Source: Candidatus Mesolinea sp. UBA5823
GTDB taxonomy: Bacteria > Chloroflexota > Anaerolineae > Anaerolineales > Anaerolineaceae
Length of the DNA: 11,033 nt
NCBI GenBank assembly: GCA_002417685.1
Contig: DICP01000039.1
Span: 2,214 to 13,246 of the forward strand
Reading direction: 5' to 3'
A program made the translations under genes and the position numbers. This document shows positions 1 to 5,445 of this stretch, in pieces (position 1 is the first letter of the stretch; each line of letters begins with the position of its first letter). The notes beneath the pieces were generated by a model, which did not search any database, was not told the DNA's origin, and saw nothing but the letters and a program-made list of their open reading frames with translations.

Positions 1-564
1 GGGCAGGCGCGGCGGGCAAGGGAATTCAGGGGTATAAGCTGGGTAACTGCGCCGAGCTAAGTATTGCGCCAGCCACCAATCCAGCTTCAGCAAGTCTCGC
101 ACGCTCAGGTGTTCATTCACCCAACTGGCGCGCGAGTAAACCAGTGGCAGCCTGCCGGTCTCTGCTTGTAAGATTTTCAGGCACTCACCCAACGTTTGGG
201 TGATTTTCCCCCGCGTCTGGCTGTGATCCAGCTCCAGATCAAGTACCAAGCGCACACTTTCTATGTCCACGCCTGCCAAGATATTGAGGAAGCTGTCCAT
301 TTGCCGGCGGGCAGATTCACCTGGGAAGACGACGTGATAGGGCAAGATGCACACACCAATACGCTGTGCTTCAGCTAAGTAATACGAAAAAGCTGGGTCA
401 CGATAGCCCCAGGATTGCCCCGTGCGCATGGCGATGAACTCAACAGCTGGCTGGTGTGCCGCAATCAGGTCAAAATTCGGCCGGCGGCGGCAATCGGCGC
501 TGCAGTTATAGACCGAAAGGTCTATACCCAAAGGGTATTGCTGATTGGTTGTGAAATATGTCAT
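1..564 (-). CDS. GH25-type lysozyme (endolysin), C-terminus cut by window edge
   Basis: This is probably a peptidoglycan muramidase of glycoside hydrolase family 25, cleaving the MurNAc-GlcNAc bond as a phage lysis enzyme. The 188 visible residues carry the family pattern: an N-terminal GIDLSVYN strand (Asp15), VEFIAMRTGQSWGYRDP (about 41-57) followed by a helix, LPYHVVFPG (about 74-82), and the DLE catalytic pair (Asp109, Glu111) at the end of a beta strand, then LPLVYS and DWWLAQY. GH25 domains are usually about 190-200 residues, so little of the catalytic domain is missing, but any C-terminal wall-binding domain lies outside the window. There is no signal peptide, as expected if release needs a holin. 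The start ATG directly abuts the TAG of the upstream terminase half and is preceded by GGAGG at 7-nt spacing inside that gene, indicating translational coupling. The family call rests on motif recognition only. Confidence 0.85.
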   Translation of the reverse strand, partial: MTYFTTNQQYPLGIDLSVYNCSADCRRRPNFDLIAAHQPAVEFIAMRTGQSWGYRDPAFSYYLAEAQRIGVCILPYHVVFPGESARRQMDSFLNILAGVDIESVRLVLDLELDHSQTRGKITQTLGECLKILQAETGRLPLVYSRASWVNEHLSVRDLLKLDWWLAQYLARRSYPAYTPEFPCPPRLP

Positions 565-1212
565 CTAAAAACCTCCATCCATTTCTTTGATTGGGTCAGC
601 CGCCGTGATCACGTGCGGCGCATTACCGCTGACGCTCCAAGGCTGCGCGTCAAGTTCTGCCACCATCGCTGCTGAGAGCACTAAGTCGTCGTGCAGCAAG
701 CCGCCGCCCTCAGGATCACGCGCTGTCTCTGGCACGCCCCAAGCGATAAAATGCTCCGGACTGCTGCTGACGCGATAGCTCACCGCCGCAAGTTGGCGCC
801 GAAAGAGCGCCTGCAGGCGGTCGGCTTCATTGCGGCTTCCTGCTACCAGGTGATCTTGAAAGCGGCCGGTGTCGATCACCGCCAAAAAGCCCCAGCCTAA
901 GCGGGATTTCACCTGCTGGGTAAAGCGTAGCTGGATCACCCGCTCGCCAAAGCGGTCAGCCATGAACGACGCCACCCCAGCTCCGACCCCGCTGGCATCC
1001 ACCACGATGCGCTGAGGCTTCCAGCGCTCCACAATCGCCAAGAGGCGGGCATATTGGATGCTGTGTTTCTCCCCCGTCCAAAGGTAACGCTGCACAATCT
1101 TGTAGATTGGTTTGCCCACTAATTCATCAGCTTGGAGGTGCAGGTCCACCTCTACAACAGTAATTGCAGTGGCATCCCGTCCTGGGTTAGCCAGCATTTC
1201 AGGTTGCTCCAA
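565..1212 (-). CDS. Terminase large subunit, C-terminal nuclease part (after in-frame TAG)
   Basis: This is the RNase H-like nuclease half of a phage large terminase, which cuts concatemeric DNA during packaging. Visible signs are NPGRDATAITVVEVD near the N-terminus, RIVVDASGVGAG with the second metal-ligand Asp (about residue 72), and HDD (about 174-176) before LVLSAAMVAEL, the usual third acidic motif. The first catalytic Asp (in LLVDLAGED) lies in the preceding reading frame, so this piece alone lacks a full active site. The chosen TTG start is the first possible initiator after the TAG, with an SD-like GGGTAGG upstream. The same frame reads back through five codons into the ATPase part, so the piece is better seen as the second half of one broken or read-through gene than as an independent gene. 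It is followed with no gap by the GH25 lysozyme. Confidence 0.8.
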   Translation of the reverse strand: MEQPEMLANPGRDATAITVVEVDLHLQADELVGKPIYKIVQRYLWTGEKHSIQYARLLAIVERWKPQRIVVDASGVGAGVASFMADRFGERVIQLRFTQQVKSRLGWGFLAVIDTGRFQDHLVAGSRNEADRLQALFRRQLAAVSYRVSSSPEHFIAWGVPETARDPEGGGLLHDDLVLSAAMVAELDAQPWSVSGNAPHVITAADPIKEMDGGF

Positions 1213-1215
1213 CGC

Positions 1216-1230
1216 GGTAGGCCTACCCTA
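1216..1230 (-). other. In-frame TAG splitting the terminase, with 12-bp palindrome
   Basis: On the minus strand the ATPase reading frame ends at TAG (1230-1228). It is followed at once by the perfect 12-bp palindrome GGTAGGCCTACC (1227-1216), then GCG and TTG in the same frame. Five sense codons (Gly-Arg-Pro-Thr-Ala) separate the TAG from the TTG that opens the nuclease half. A single C-to-T change in a CAG Gln codon would produce this stop. Alternatives are reinitiation at the TTG or programmed readthrough. Confidence 0.85.
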
Positions 1231-2235
1231 GCGCATAGCCTCATCTTCCCCAGCCAGGTCCACGAGCAACGCATACGATTTGCCCGGCTCGGGCAGCTCT
1301 CGGGCGGGATGGCTGCCCTGCATCAAGCCTAAACGCGCCGGTGGGAACAAGCCGCCTTCCTTGCTGATTTCTTCGCTAAAATATTGGCTGCGCACCATCG
1401 GATGCGTGCGGCCAAGCCTAGCCACTTGCTCATCCACAAAGGCGCCATAAGCTGGCACTTCAGCGCGCACGTCCTCTGCGCTGAGACGGAAGACGCGCCG
1501 GATGCCATCCCGAGCCTGAGCTTCTTCAGCCAGGCGCAGCTCACGGGCGAGCAAAGTCTGCTCCGTCCAGGCGGTACCCCAAAAGACACGGGTAGCATTG
1601 GTAGAAGCCGCCATCGGTGCGATTTGCTTATCATATTTATCAATCTCAATATCCTGCGCTTCATCCAGTTCGAGCAACGTGCCAGCCGTAGCACCAACCA
1701 CGTTGGAGCCTGGCGCAGCAGAAAGAAAAGTGAGATGCGCATTGCCAAAGCGGTAATGATTGCCACTGCTTTTTTTCCAGGCATCCCGCGTCAACCAGTT
1801 GGCTTGCAAGGCTGCTTCCAGCCGGCGCATCGCATTCAAGCTTTGCGGCTCAAATGTGGGTGAAAACTTAATTATTTCTGCACCCATGCGCGCAAAACGC
1901 ACCAGGAAGTAAACCTCTAACTGCGCTTGCAAAAAGTTCTTTCCAGATTGCCGGGGGAACATAACCACCAGCGAAAGCCCACGCCGTGTTAAGACCGAGT
2001 CGGTCACCGCTTGTGCCACCTGCCGCTGATAGGCACGCATCTGAGCGCCGCCCAGTACCGCTGCAAAACGCTCCACCTGCTGTAAACTGCGCAGGAACGC
2101 CACGCGCGTCTCAAGGCGCTGCTTCTCAACCAGCTCTACAGGGCGCGCCATATCCAAACTTGCTTCAGGCATTATGGGAATAGCAGTAAACGGGATAAGC
2201 GTATCGGCTTGAGCATGCAATCCGTTGCTATCCAT
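1228..2235 (-). CDS. Terminase large subunit, ATPase part
   Basis: This is the packaging motor ATPase of a tailed phage or a phage-derived element. The 335 residues contain a terminase Walker A with the typical Arg-Gln start (FPRQSGKN, about 93-100), Walker B LLELDEAQ (about 187-194), the coupling-type motif WGTAWT (about 216-221), and near the end LLVDLAGED, whose Asp (about 326) is the first nuclease metal ligand. Together with the 215-residue nuclease part the protein would be about 555 residues, a normal large-terminase length. The ATG at 2235 was chosen because it overlaps the end of the upstream gene by 8 nt and has GAGGAA just upstream; a longer frame to 2352 runs antisense-free but fully inside the upstream gene. 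The gene ends at an in-frame TAG inside the nuclease domain, so the protein is truncated unless that codon is read through. Confidence 0.88.
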   Translation of the reverse strand: MDSNGLHAQADTLIPFTAIPIMPEASLDMARPVELVEKQRLETRVAFLRSLQQVERFAAVLGGAQMRAYQRQVAQAVTDSVLTRRGLSLVVMFPRQSGKNFLQAQLEVYFLVRFARMGAEIIKFSPTFEPQSLNAMRRLEAALQANWLTRDAWKKSSGNHYRFGNAHLTFLSAAPGSNVVGATAGTLLELDEAQDIEIDKYDKQIAPMAASTNATRVFWGTAWTEQTLLARELRLAEEAQARDGIRRVFRLSAEDVRAEVPAYGAFVDEQVARLGRTHPMVRSQYFSEEISKEGGLFPPARLGLMQGSHPARELPEPGKSYALLVDLAGEDEAMR

Positions 2236-2716
2236 GTGCTTCCTCTTCAGTAAAGTTTTCAAGCGCAAGGTGCTCCATAAGCTCAGCATAAAGCGCGTCT
2301 TTTTCGTTGCTTTGTGCCGCGCCTTGCAAAGCCTGATTGATCTTGAGCACATTGCCCAAGCGCGAGCAGCTCAACCCAAGTAAATTGAGTGAGTCCGCCA
2401 TGCGCTCGATAGCATCGGCATCTTCTTCGCGGCGCACCGCCTGGAAAAAACTTTTTATAGCCGTACGCAGCATGACCACTTCGTCATCTAAGGTCTTACG
2501 CGCCGCTGCAGCCAGCTCGGCACGCTGATCCGCATTGAAGTGATGTAGGTAAAAATCAGGTTGCTGCGCGCGCTCATCAGAGAGCAGCGCTCGGATCTGT
2601 GCGCTGGCTAATTCGCTTTGCACTTGCTCCTGAGGGTTTGTGCCTGCCGTGTTAGGGCAGGCACCTCCCGAGGAGAGCGGATGAACAGGAGAATTGGAAT
2701 TGGGTTGGGTCATCAT
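2228..2716 (-). CDS. Small helical protein in the small-terminase position
   Basis: The gene encodes 162 residues and I do not recognise the family by sequence. It starts the phage module, and its end overlaps the terminase start by 8 nt (ATGGATAG), so the two are translationally coupled. The N-terminal 40 residues are low-complexity and polar (Asn, Ser, Pro, Gln). The rest is predicted to be mostly alpha-helical, with acidic and Ala/Leu-rich stretches (for example QRAELAAAARKTLDDEV), and it ends in an acidic tail. Position, size and helical character fit a small terminase subunit or packaging-initiation protein, but no helix-turn-helix is clear. The start is the first of two adjacent ATG codons, with AGAGG six nt upstream. 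A promoter-like region and a LexA-like palindrome lie directly upstream. Confidence 0.7.
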   Translation of the reverse strand: MMTQPNSNSPVHPLSSGGACPNTAGTNPQEQVQSELASAQIRALLSDERAQQPDFYLHHFNADQRAELAAAARKTLDDEVVMLRTAIKSFFQAVRREEDADAIERMADSLNLLGLSCSRLGNVLKINQALQGAAQSNEKDALYAELMEHLALENFTEEEAHG

Positions 2717-2731
2717 ACGCTGCCTCTTTCA

Positions 2732-2747
2732 TAGAACATATTTTCTA
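2732..2747. promoter_or_regulatory. LexA/SOS-box-like operator upstream of the phage module
   Basis: The 16-bp sequence TAGAACATATTTTCTA is palindromic at 7 of 8 base pairs. It resembles the GAAC-N4-GTTC box of LexA in Gram-positive-type bacteria, with one arm degenerate (TTTC). It lies 15 bp before the first start codon of the packaging module, and matches the sequence at 6756-6771 in 15 of 16 positions. LexA binding is inference. Confidence 0.6.
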
Positions 2748-2748
2748 T

Positions 2749-2778
2749 TTATGCAGGTATGATACAACCTATTTTCAA
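2749..2778 (-). promoter_or_regulatory. Candidate promoter of the phage module
   Basis: Reading on the minus strand, TTGAAA (2778-2773) is followed after 18 nt by GCATAA (2754-2749), a moderate sigma70-like pair. The predicted transcription start would fall inside the palindrome at 2732-2747, so a bound repressor would block initiation. The -10 box is poor, so this is tentative. Confidence 0.35.
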
Positions 2779-2810
2779 AAATAAAAGAGGTCAAAAGCGG
2801 ACAAAATTAC

Positions 2811-2832
2811 AAAAAATGTCCGAAAACGGACA
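2811..2832 (-). terminator. Rho-independent terminator after the metallopeptidase gene
   Basis: On the minus strand a 6-bp perfect stem TGTCCG/CGGACA with a TTTT loop is followed directly by six T. It lies about 42 nt past the stop codon of the metallopeptidase gene and before the phage module, so it separates the two transcripts. A further CGGACA half-site at 2798-2803 leaves an operator role possible. Confidence 0.6.
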
Positions 2833-2873
2833 CTTGTTAGGATGGAATTTGAGGATGCTACCTTGTAATTGGC

Positions 2874-3560
2874 TCAGCTAAGCAGCGGCAAGCTATTCCC
2901 GTGTTTTTTGAGCCACTCGCGCGGTTGGCGGTAGCTCGGGAGAATGCGCGCAACCTCCGCCCAAAATTGCCGCGAGTGATTCGGGATGCGTGTGTGCACC
3001 AACTCATGTACGACCACATATTCAATACACGCGGGTGGCGTCAGCGCTAAGCGGTAGGAGAAATTCAGGCTGCCTTTGCTGCTGCAAGAGCCCCAACGCG
3101 TGCGGGCGCTGGTAATGCGCACCGCCGTCAGATGAAAGGCTTCCCGCCGAGCATAAACTTCAATCAACCTTGCCACCCTTATGCGCAATTCGCGTTTGTA
3201 AAACTCCGTCAATAATTGAGCAGCTTGTGCTTGTTGCCCTTTGCCAAGCAGAAAACCCTTGTCTGGCTCAAAAACAAACCCACCCTCAACGCGATTAACC
3301 AAGTGCAGCGGATATTGTTTACCCAAAAACCAGATTTGCTCCTTGTCGGTGTAGGTATAAGTGCCGGCTGTAGGTTGTAGGCGCTGCATCTTTGCGCGTG
3401 CCTGTTCAATCCAGCCAGCTTTCTCATGCAGGAAGGCGTAAATCTGAGCTTGGCTGGTACGCAGCGGTGCTCGCACCACCACTTTGCCCCCACGCAGCAC
3501 GCTGATTGCTAGCGTTTTTCGCCGGCTGTAAATAATTTCATCGGCTAAGTCAGTTTTCAT
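2874..3560 (-). CDS. YgjP-type (M48-like) zinc metallopeptidase family protein
   Basis: This 228-residue protein belongs to the YgjP/DUF45 family, cytoplasmic zinc proteins with a SprT-like or M48-like metalloprotease core whose cellular substrate is not well established. The C-terminal half shows the family signature in order: TSARTRWGSCSSKGSLNFSYRL (about 149-170, split here as TRWGSCSSKG and LNFSYRL), then VVVHELVH with the zinc ligands His185 and His189 and the catalytic Glu186, and NHSRQFW with the third ligand His195. The N-terminal half is the usual basic beta-rich domain. Length is normal and all key residues are present. The ATG start has no clear Shine-Dalgarno sequence, and a TATAAT box lies 8 nt upstream, suggesting a leaderless message. 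The gene is monocistronic, with its own terminator, and is probably a host gene flanking the phage module. Confidence 0.88.
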   Translation of the reverse strand: MKTDLADEIIYSRRKTLAISVLRGGKVVVRAPLRTSQAQIYAFLHEKAGWIEQARAKMQRLQPTAGTYTYTDKEQIWFLGKQYPLHLVNRVEGGFVFEPDKGFLLGKGQQAQAAQLLTEFYKRELRIRVARLIEVYARREAFHLTAVRITSARTRWGSCSSKGSLNFSYRLALTPPACIEYVVVHELVHTRIPNHSRQFWAEVARILPSYRQPREWLKKHGNSLPLLS

Positions 3561-3568
3561 CTTGGCTA

Positions 3569-3574
3569 ATTATA
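3569..3574 (-). promoter_or_regulatory. -10 box of the metallopeptidase gene (leaderless mRNA likely)
   Basis: A perfect TATAAT on the minus strand ends 8 nt before the ATG at 3560. Transcription would start at or within a base or two of the start codon. No convincing -35 box is seen at 16-18 nt spacing. Confidence 0.5.
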
Positions 3575-3598
3575 CCTAAGCGATCCGTTTGAAGACCG

Positions 3599-3675
3599 AG
3601 ATGCAGCCAAGCATCTTGTTTTTGCAGGGTCTCCTGACCCTGCAAGGTTTTTGACCTTTAGGTCTCAGGTTTTTC
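3599..3675. repeat. Three consecutive hairpins with T-tracts
   Basis: The spacer between divergent genes holds AGATGC/GCATCT (3599-3604 with 3611-3616, followed by TGTTTTT), then a 10-bp perfect stem TTGCAGGGTC/GACCCTGCAA (3622-3631 with 3636-3645, loop TCCT, followed by GGTTTTT), then GACCT/AGGTC (3653-3657 with 3660-3664, followed by TCAGGTTTTT). Each looks like a plus-strand terminator, yet no plus-strand gene lies upstream. AAGGT (3644-3648) can also pair with ACCTT (3654-3658), giving competing folds. This may be an interspersed palindromic repeat or a short RNA; I cannot decide. Confidence 0.6.
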
Positions 3676-3731
3676 GCTGGTTCTGGAGGACGGCGAAGTT
3701 TGAAAAGGATGGAGACCTACGGTCAAACCCA

Positions 3732-3755
3732 CTCGCTCGGTCGGAGACCGGCGAG
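3732..3755. repeat. GC-rich hairpin upstream of the lipoprotein genes
   Basis: CTCGC and CGGTC (3732-3736 and 3738-3742, with one bulged T) pair with GACCG and GCGAG (3746-3755) around a GGA loop. It shares the GGTC/GACC theme of the hairpins at 3622-3664 and probably belongs to the same repeat block. It ends 46 nt before the likely lipoprotein start. Confidence 0.5.
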
Positions 3756-3801
3756 AACAATGAGGCTAAGGTCAATCGTTTTTGAGATAGAATCAAAGCA
3801 A

Positions 3802-4386
3802 ATGAGAAAAGCAATTTCCTCTTCCAAACGTATGCTAATTTTTCTCTTCATCGCCTGTCTGTTATCCGCGTGTACAGCAGAAAGCAGTTCAACACTCCCG
3901 TTGGAGGAATATACCGACCCAGCCAGTCGTTTTAGCTTTGCTATCCCACAGGGTTGGCAAGCCTCTGAGCTGCCAGAGGAAAACGTGCTTGTTTTTACAC
4001 CAGCGGATTATAGCGGCGATATCACTGAGCTTCGCGTGCTGCTCTTTGCAGCTGAGACGGACACATTTGACACCCAGGAGCACCTCGATCAAGCCAATGC
4101 ACTGCTACAGCCGTTCCTGACAAAATATTTAGATGAAACTTACCAGGTGATCAATCAAGGCGAAACCGAAGTAGCCAAATCTCCAGCGGTCCTGCTCGAT
4201 TTTGCCAAACCTTACGCGGATCTCTACTTGGAAGGGCGCTTGGTCATGGTTGCCATGCCAGGTTTCGTACTCGCATTCCTCGGCATGGGCGAGAGCGAAA
4301 CTTGGGAAGACTTCCTGCCCACCTTCCGCGCCATGTTGAAAGAATTTCAGCTTCTGCCACAGAGCGAGGTCACGCCCACGCCATGA
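3802..4386 (+). CDS. Secreted lipoprotein, possibly PsbP/DcrB-like fold
   Basis: This 194-residue protein is exported and lipid-anchored on the outer face of the cytoplasmic membrane. It has a basic N-terminus, a hydrophobic stretch (about 11-21) and the lipobox LSAC with the anchor Cys at residue 24. The mature part opens with a short Ser-rich linker, then YTDPASRFSFAIPQGW, and closes with WEDFLPTFRAMLKEFQ. That start and end pattern recalls PsbP-like/DcrB-type domains, but the assignment is weak and no function follows from it. The frame is open back to 3700, but that extension runs through the hairpin repeat and would bury the signal peptide, so the ATG at 3802 is preferred; no strong ribosome-binding site is visible there. 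The stop overlaps the next lipoprotein start (ATGA), so the two form an operon. Confidence 0.75.
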   Translation: MRKAISSSKRMLIFLFIACLLSACTAESSSTLPLEEYTDPASRFSFAIPQGWQASELPEENVLVFTPADYSGDITELRVLLFAAETDTFDTQEHLDQANALLQPFLTKYLDETYQVINQGETEVAKSPAVLLDFAKPYADLYLEGRLVMVAMPGFVLAFLGMGESETWEDFLPTFRAMLKEFQLLPQSEVTPTP

Positions 4387-5357
4387 CCGCTAAAAGCACG
4401 GTACGCTTTCCCCTGCTGCTCTTAACCACACTGCTGCTTGCCTCCTGCAACTTCCCTGCACCCGAGCTTGCACGCCCGGAGCAGCCGCTTTACGTCCCGC
4501 CGCTTGGTCCAACTGCCACGCCCTTACCAACCTTCACGCCCAACCCCGCCGCCTGGATTGGGCTGGGCGCCGAGCAAATCGTGCCGTCTGGCGGATACGC
4601 GTTCGTGCCGCTGGCTGCAATCGATGAGAGTATGATGCCGCTTTCCCTAGAAATTAATGGTACTCAAGCCACCCAGGTCAACGCCAAAGAAACTCTGTTC
4701 TTCAGCTTGGCTAATGAGCCGTCTGGCGAGAGTGCGGATGTGTCAGCCTGCCTACAGGAAATCCTTAACCGCCTACCCGCAGATATTGCCAATTTCAGCT
4801 GCAGCGCGCCGCAGCCGATTTCTGCAGCCGGTCTGGAAGGTCTGCAGACTGACATCTCTGGCAGCTTATTTGGCGAACCCATGCTTGGAAGTTTAGCCGT
4901 GCTACACCCTGACGGGCGCTGCTTCAGCCTGGTAGGAATGGCTGTAACCGCCGAGGCTAGCACCCTCTGGCAAAGCACAGGCAAATTAGCATTCGATGCG
5001 CTCTTGAATCACGTACGCTTTTTGCCCAATTTGGCTGCCTGCCAGGTTGCTACTGACCCCACCTATGGCTTCAGTCCCGAGAACCCCATTCGCTTGGGCA
5101 GTCTGAACCTCTATGATGGCATCGCCCGCATGGAAGCCTATCTTAATACCCTGCGCGGACCGAACTTCGAGGAAATCATCTACAGTCGCCAAAATCCAAT
5201 CTATAACAAAGCAGAGCAAATTGTCGACCCCTATGAGATCACCTACGCAGGCTTATCCGAGCCGCTTACACTTTATTTTGACTTGTATACTTACGAGTCT
5301 CCTATGGCACCTGCCGGCTTCACCTGCGAGGCGGCTTTCCCTCTGCAACAACCCTAA
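4383..5357 (+). CDS. Secreted lipoprotein with Pro/Thr linker, unknown function
   Basis: This 324-residue lipoprotein starts at an ATG overlapping the previous stop by 4 nt (ATGA). The signal peptide has a Leu/Thr-rich core and lipobox LASC with anchor Cys22. A flexible Pro/Thr-rich linker follows (PTATPLPTFTPNP, about residues 43-55). The mature part carries four to five further Cys residues, which could form disulfides outside the cell. The C-terminal third (from about 225) contains ENPIRLG, AYLNTLRGPN, YEITYAGL, LYFDLYTYESP and APAGF; from memory this arrangement recurs as a domain of unknown role in other bacterial secreted proteins. I cannot name the family or give a function. The gene is co-translated with the preceding lipoprotein, suggesting the two act together at the cell surface. 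Confidence 0.75.
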   Translation: MTAKSTVRFPLLLLTTLLLASCNFPAPELARPEQPLYVPPLGPTATPLPTFTPNPAAWIGLGAEQIVPSGGYAFVPLAAIDESMMPLSLEINGTQATQVNAKETLFFSLANEPSGESADVSACLQEILNRLPADIANFSCSAPQPISAAGLEGLQTDISGSLFGEPMLGSLAVLHPDGRCFSLVGMAVTAEASTLWQSTGKLAFDALLNHVRFLPNLAACQVATDPTYGFSPENPIRLGSLNLYDGIARMEAYLNTLRGPNFEEIIYSRQNPIYNKAEQIVDPYEITYAGLSEPLTLYFDLYTYESPMAPAGFTCEAAFPLQQP

Positions 5358-5445
5358 TTAACGTCCATATCGCCAAATTCGTCCTAATTTACCCTGCTTA
5401 TGTTAAGATTGGTGGATACATATTTTTAGGTAGGTATTAACCAAT

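Noticed and set aside
1384..1863. Plus-strand reading frame of 159 codons opposite the terminase
   Set aside because: It is the antisense shadow of a gene with clear Walker motifs and has no family features of its own.
2236..2352. Longer N-terminus for the terminase ATPase (extra 39 residues)
   Set aside because: It lies entirely inside the end of the upstream gene, is very basic and unlike terminase N-termini. The ATG at 2235 has a ribosome-binding site and coupling overlap.
2798..2832. CGGACA/TGTCCG half-sites as a phage repressor operator
   Set aside because: The stem with TTTT loop and following T-run sits just after a gene end, so a terminator is simpler. The extra half-site is noted in that entry.
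3599..3755. CRISPR array
   Set aside because: The repeats are palindromes of different sequence and length without regular spacers, and no cas gene is present.
3700..3801. Longer N-terminus for the first lipoprotein
   Set aside because: The extension is translated hairpin repeat and would bury the signal peptide and lipobox.
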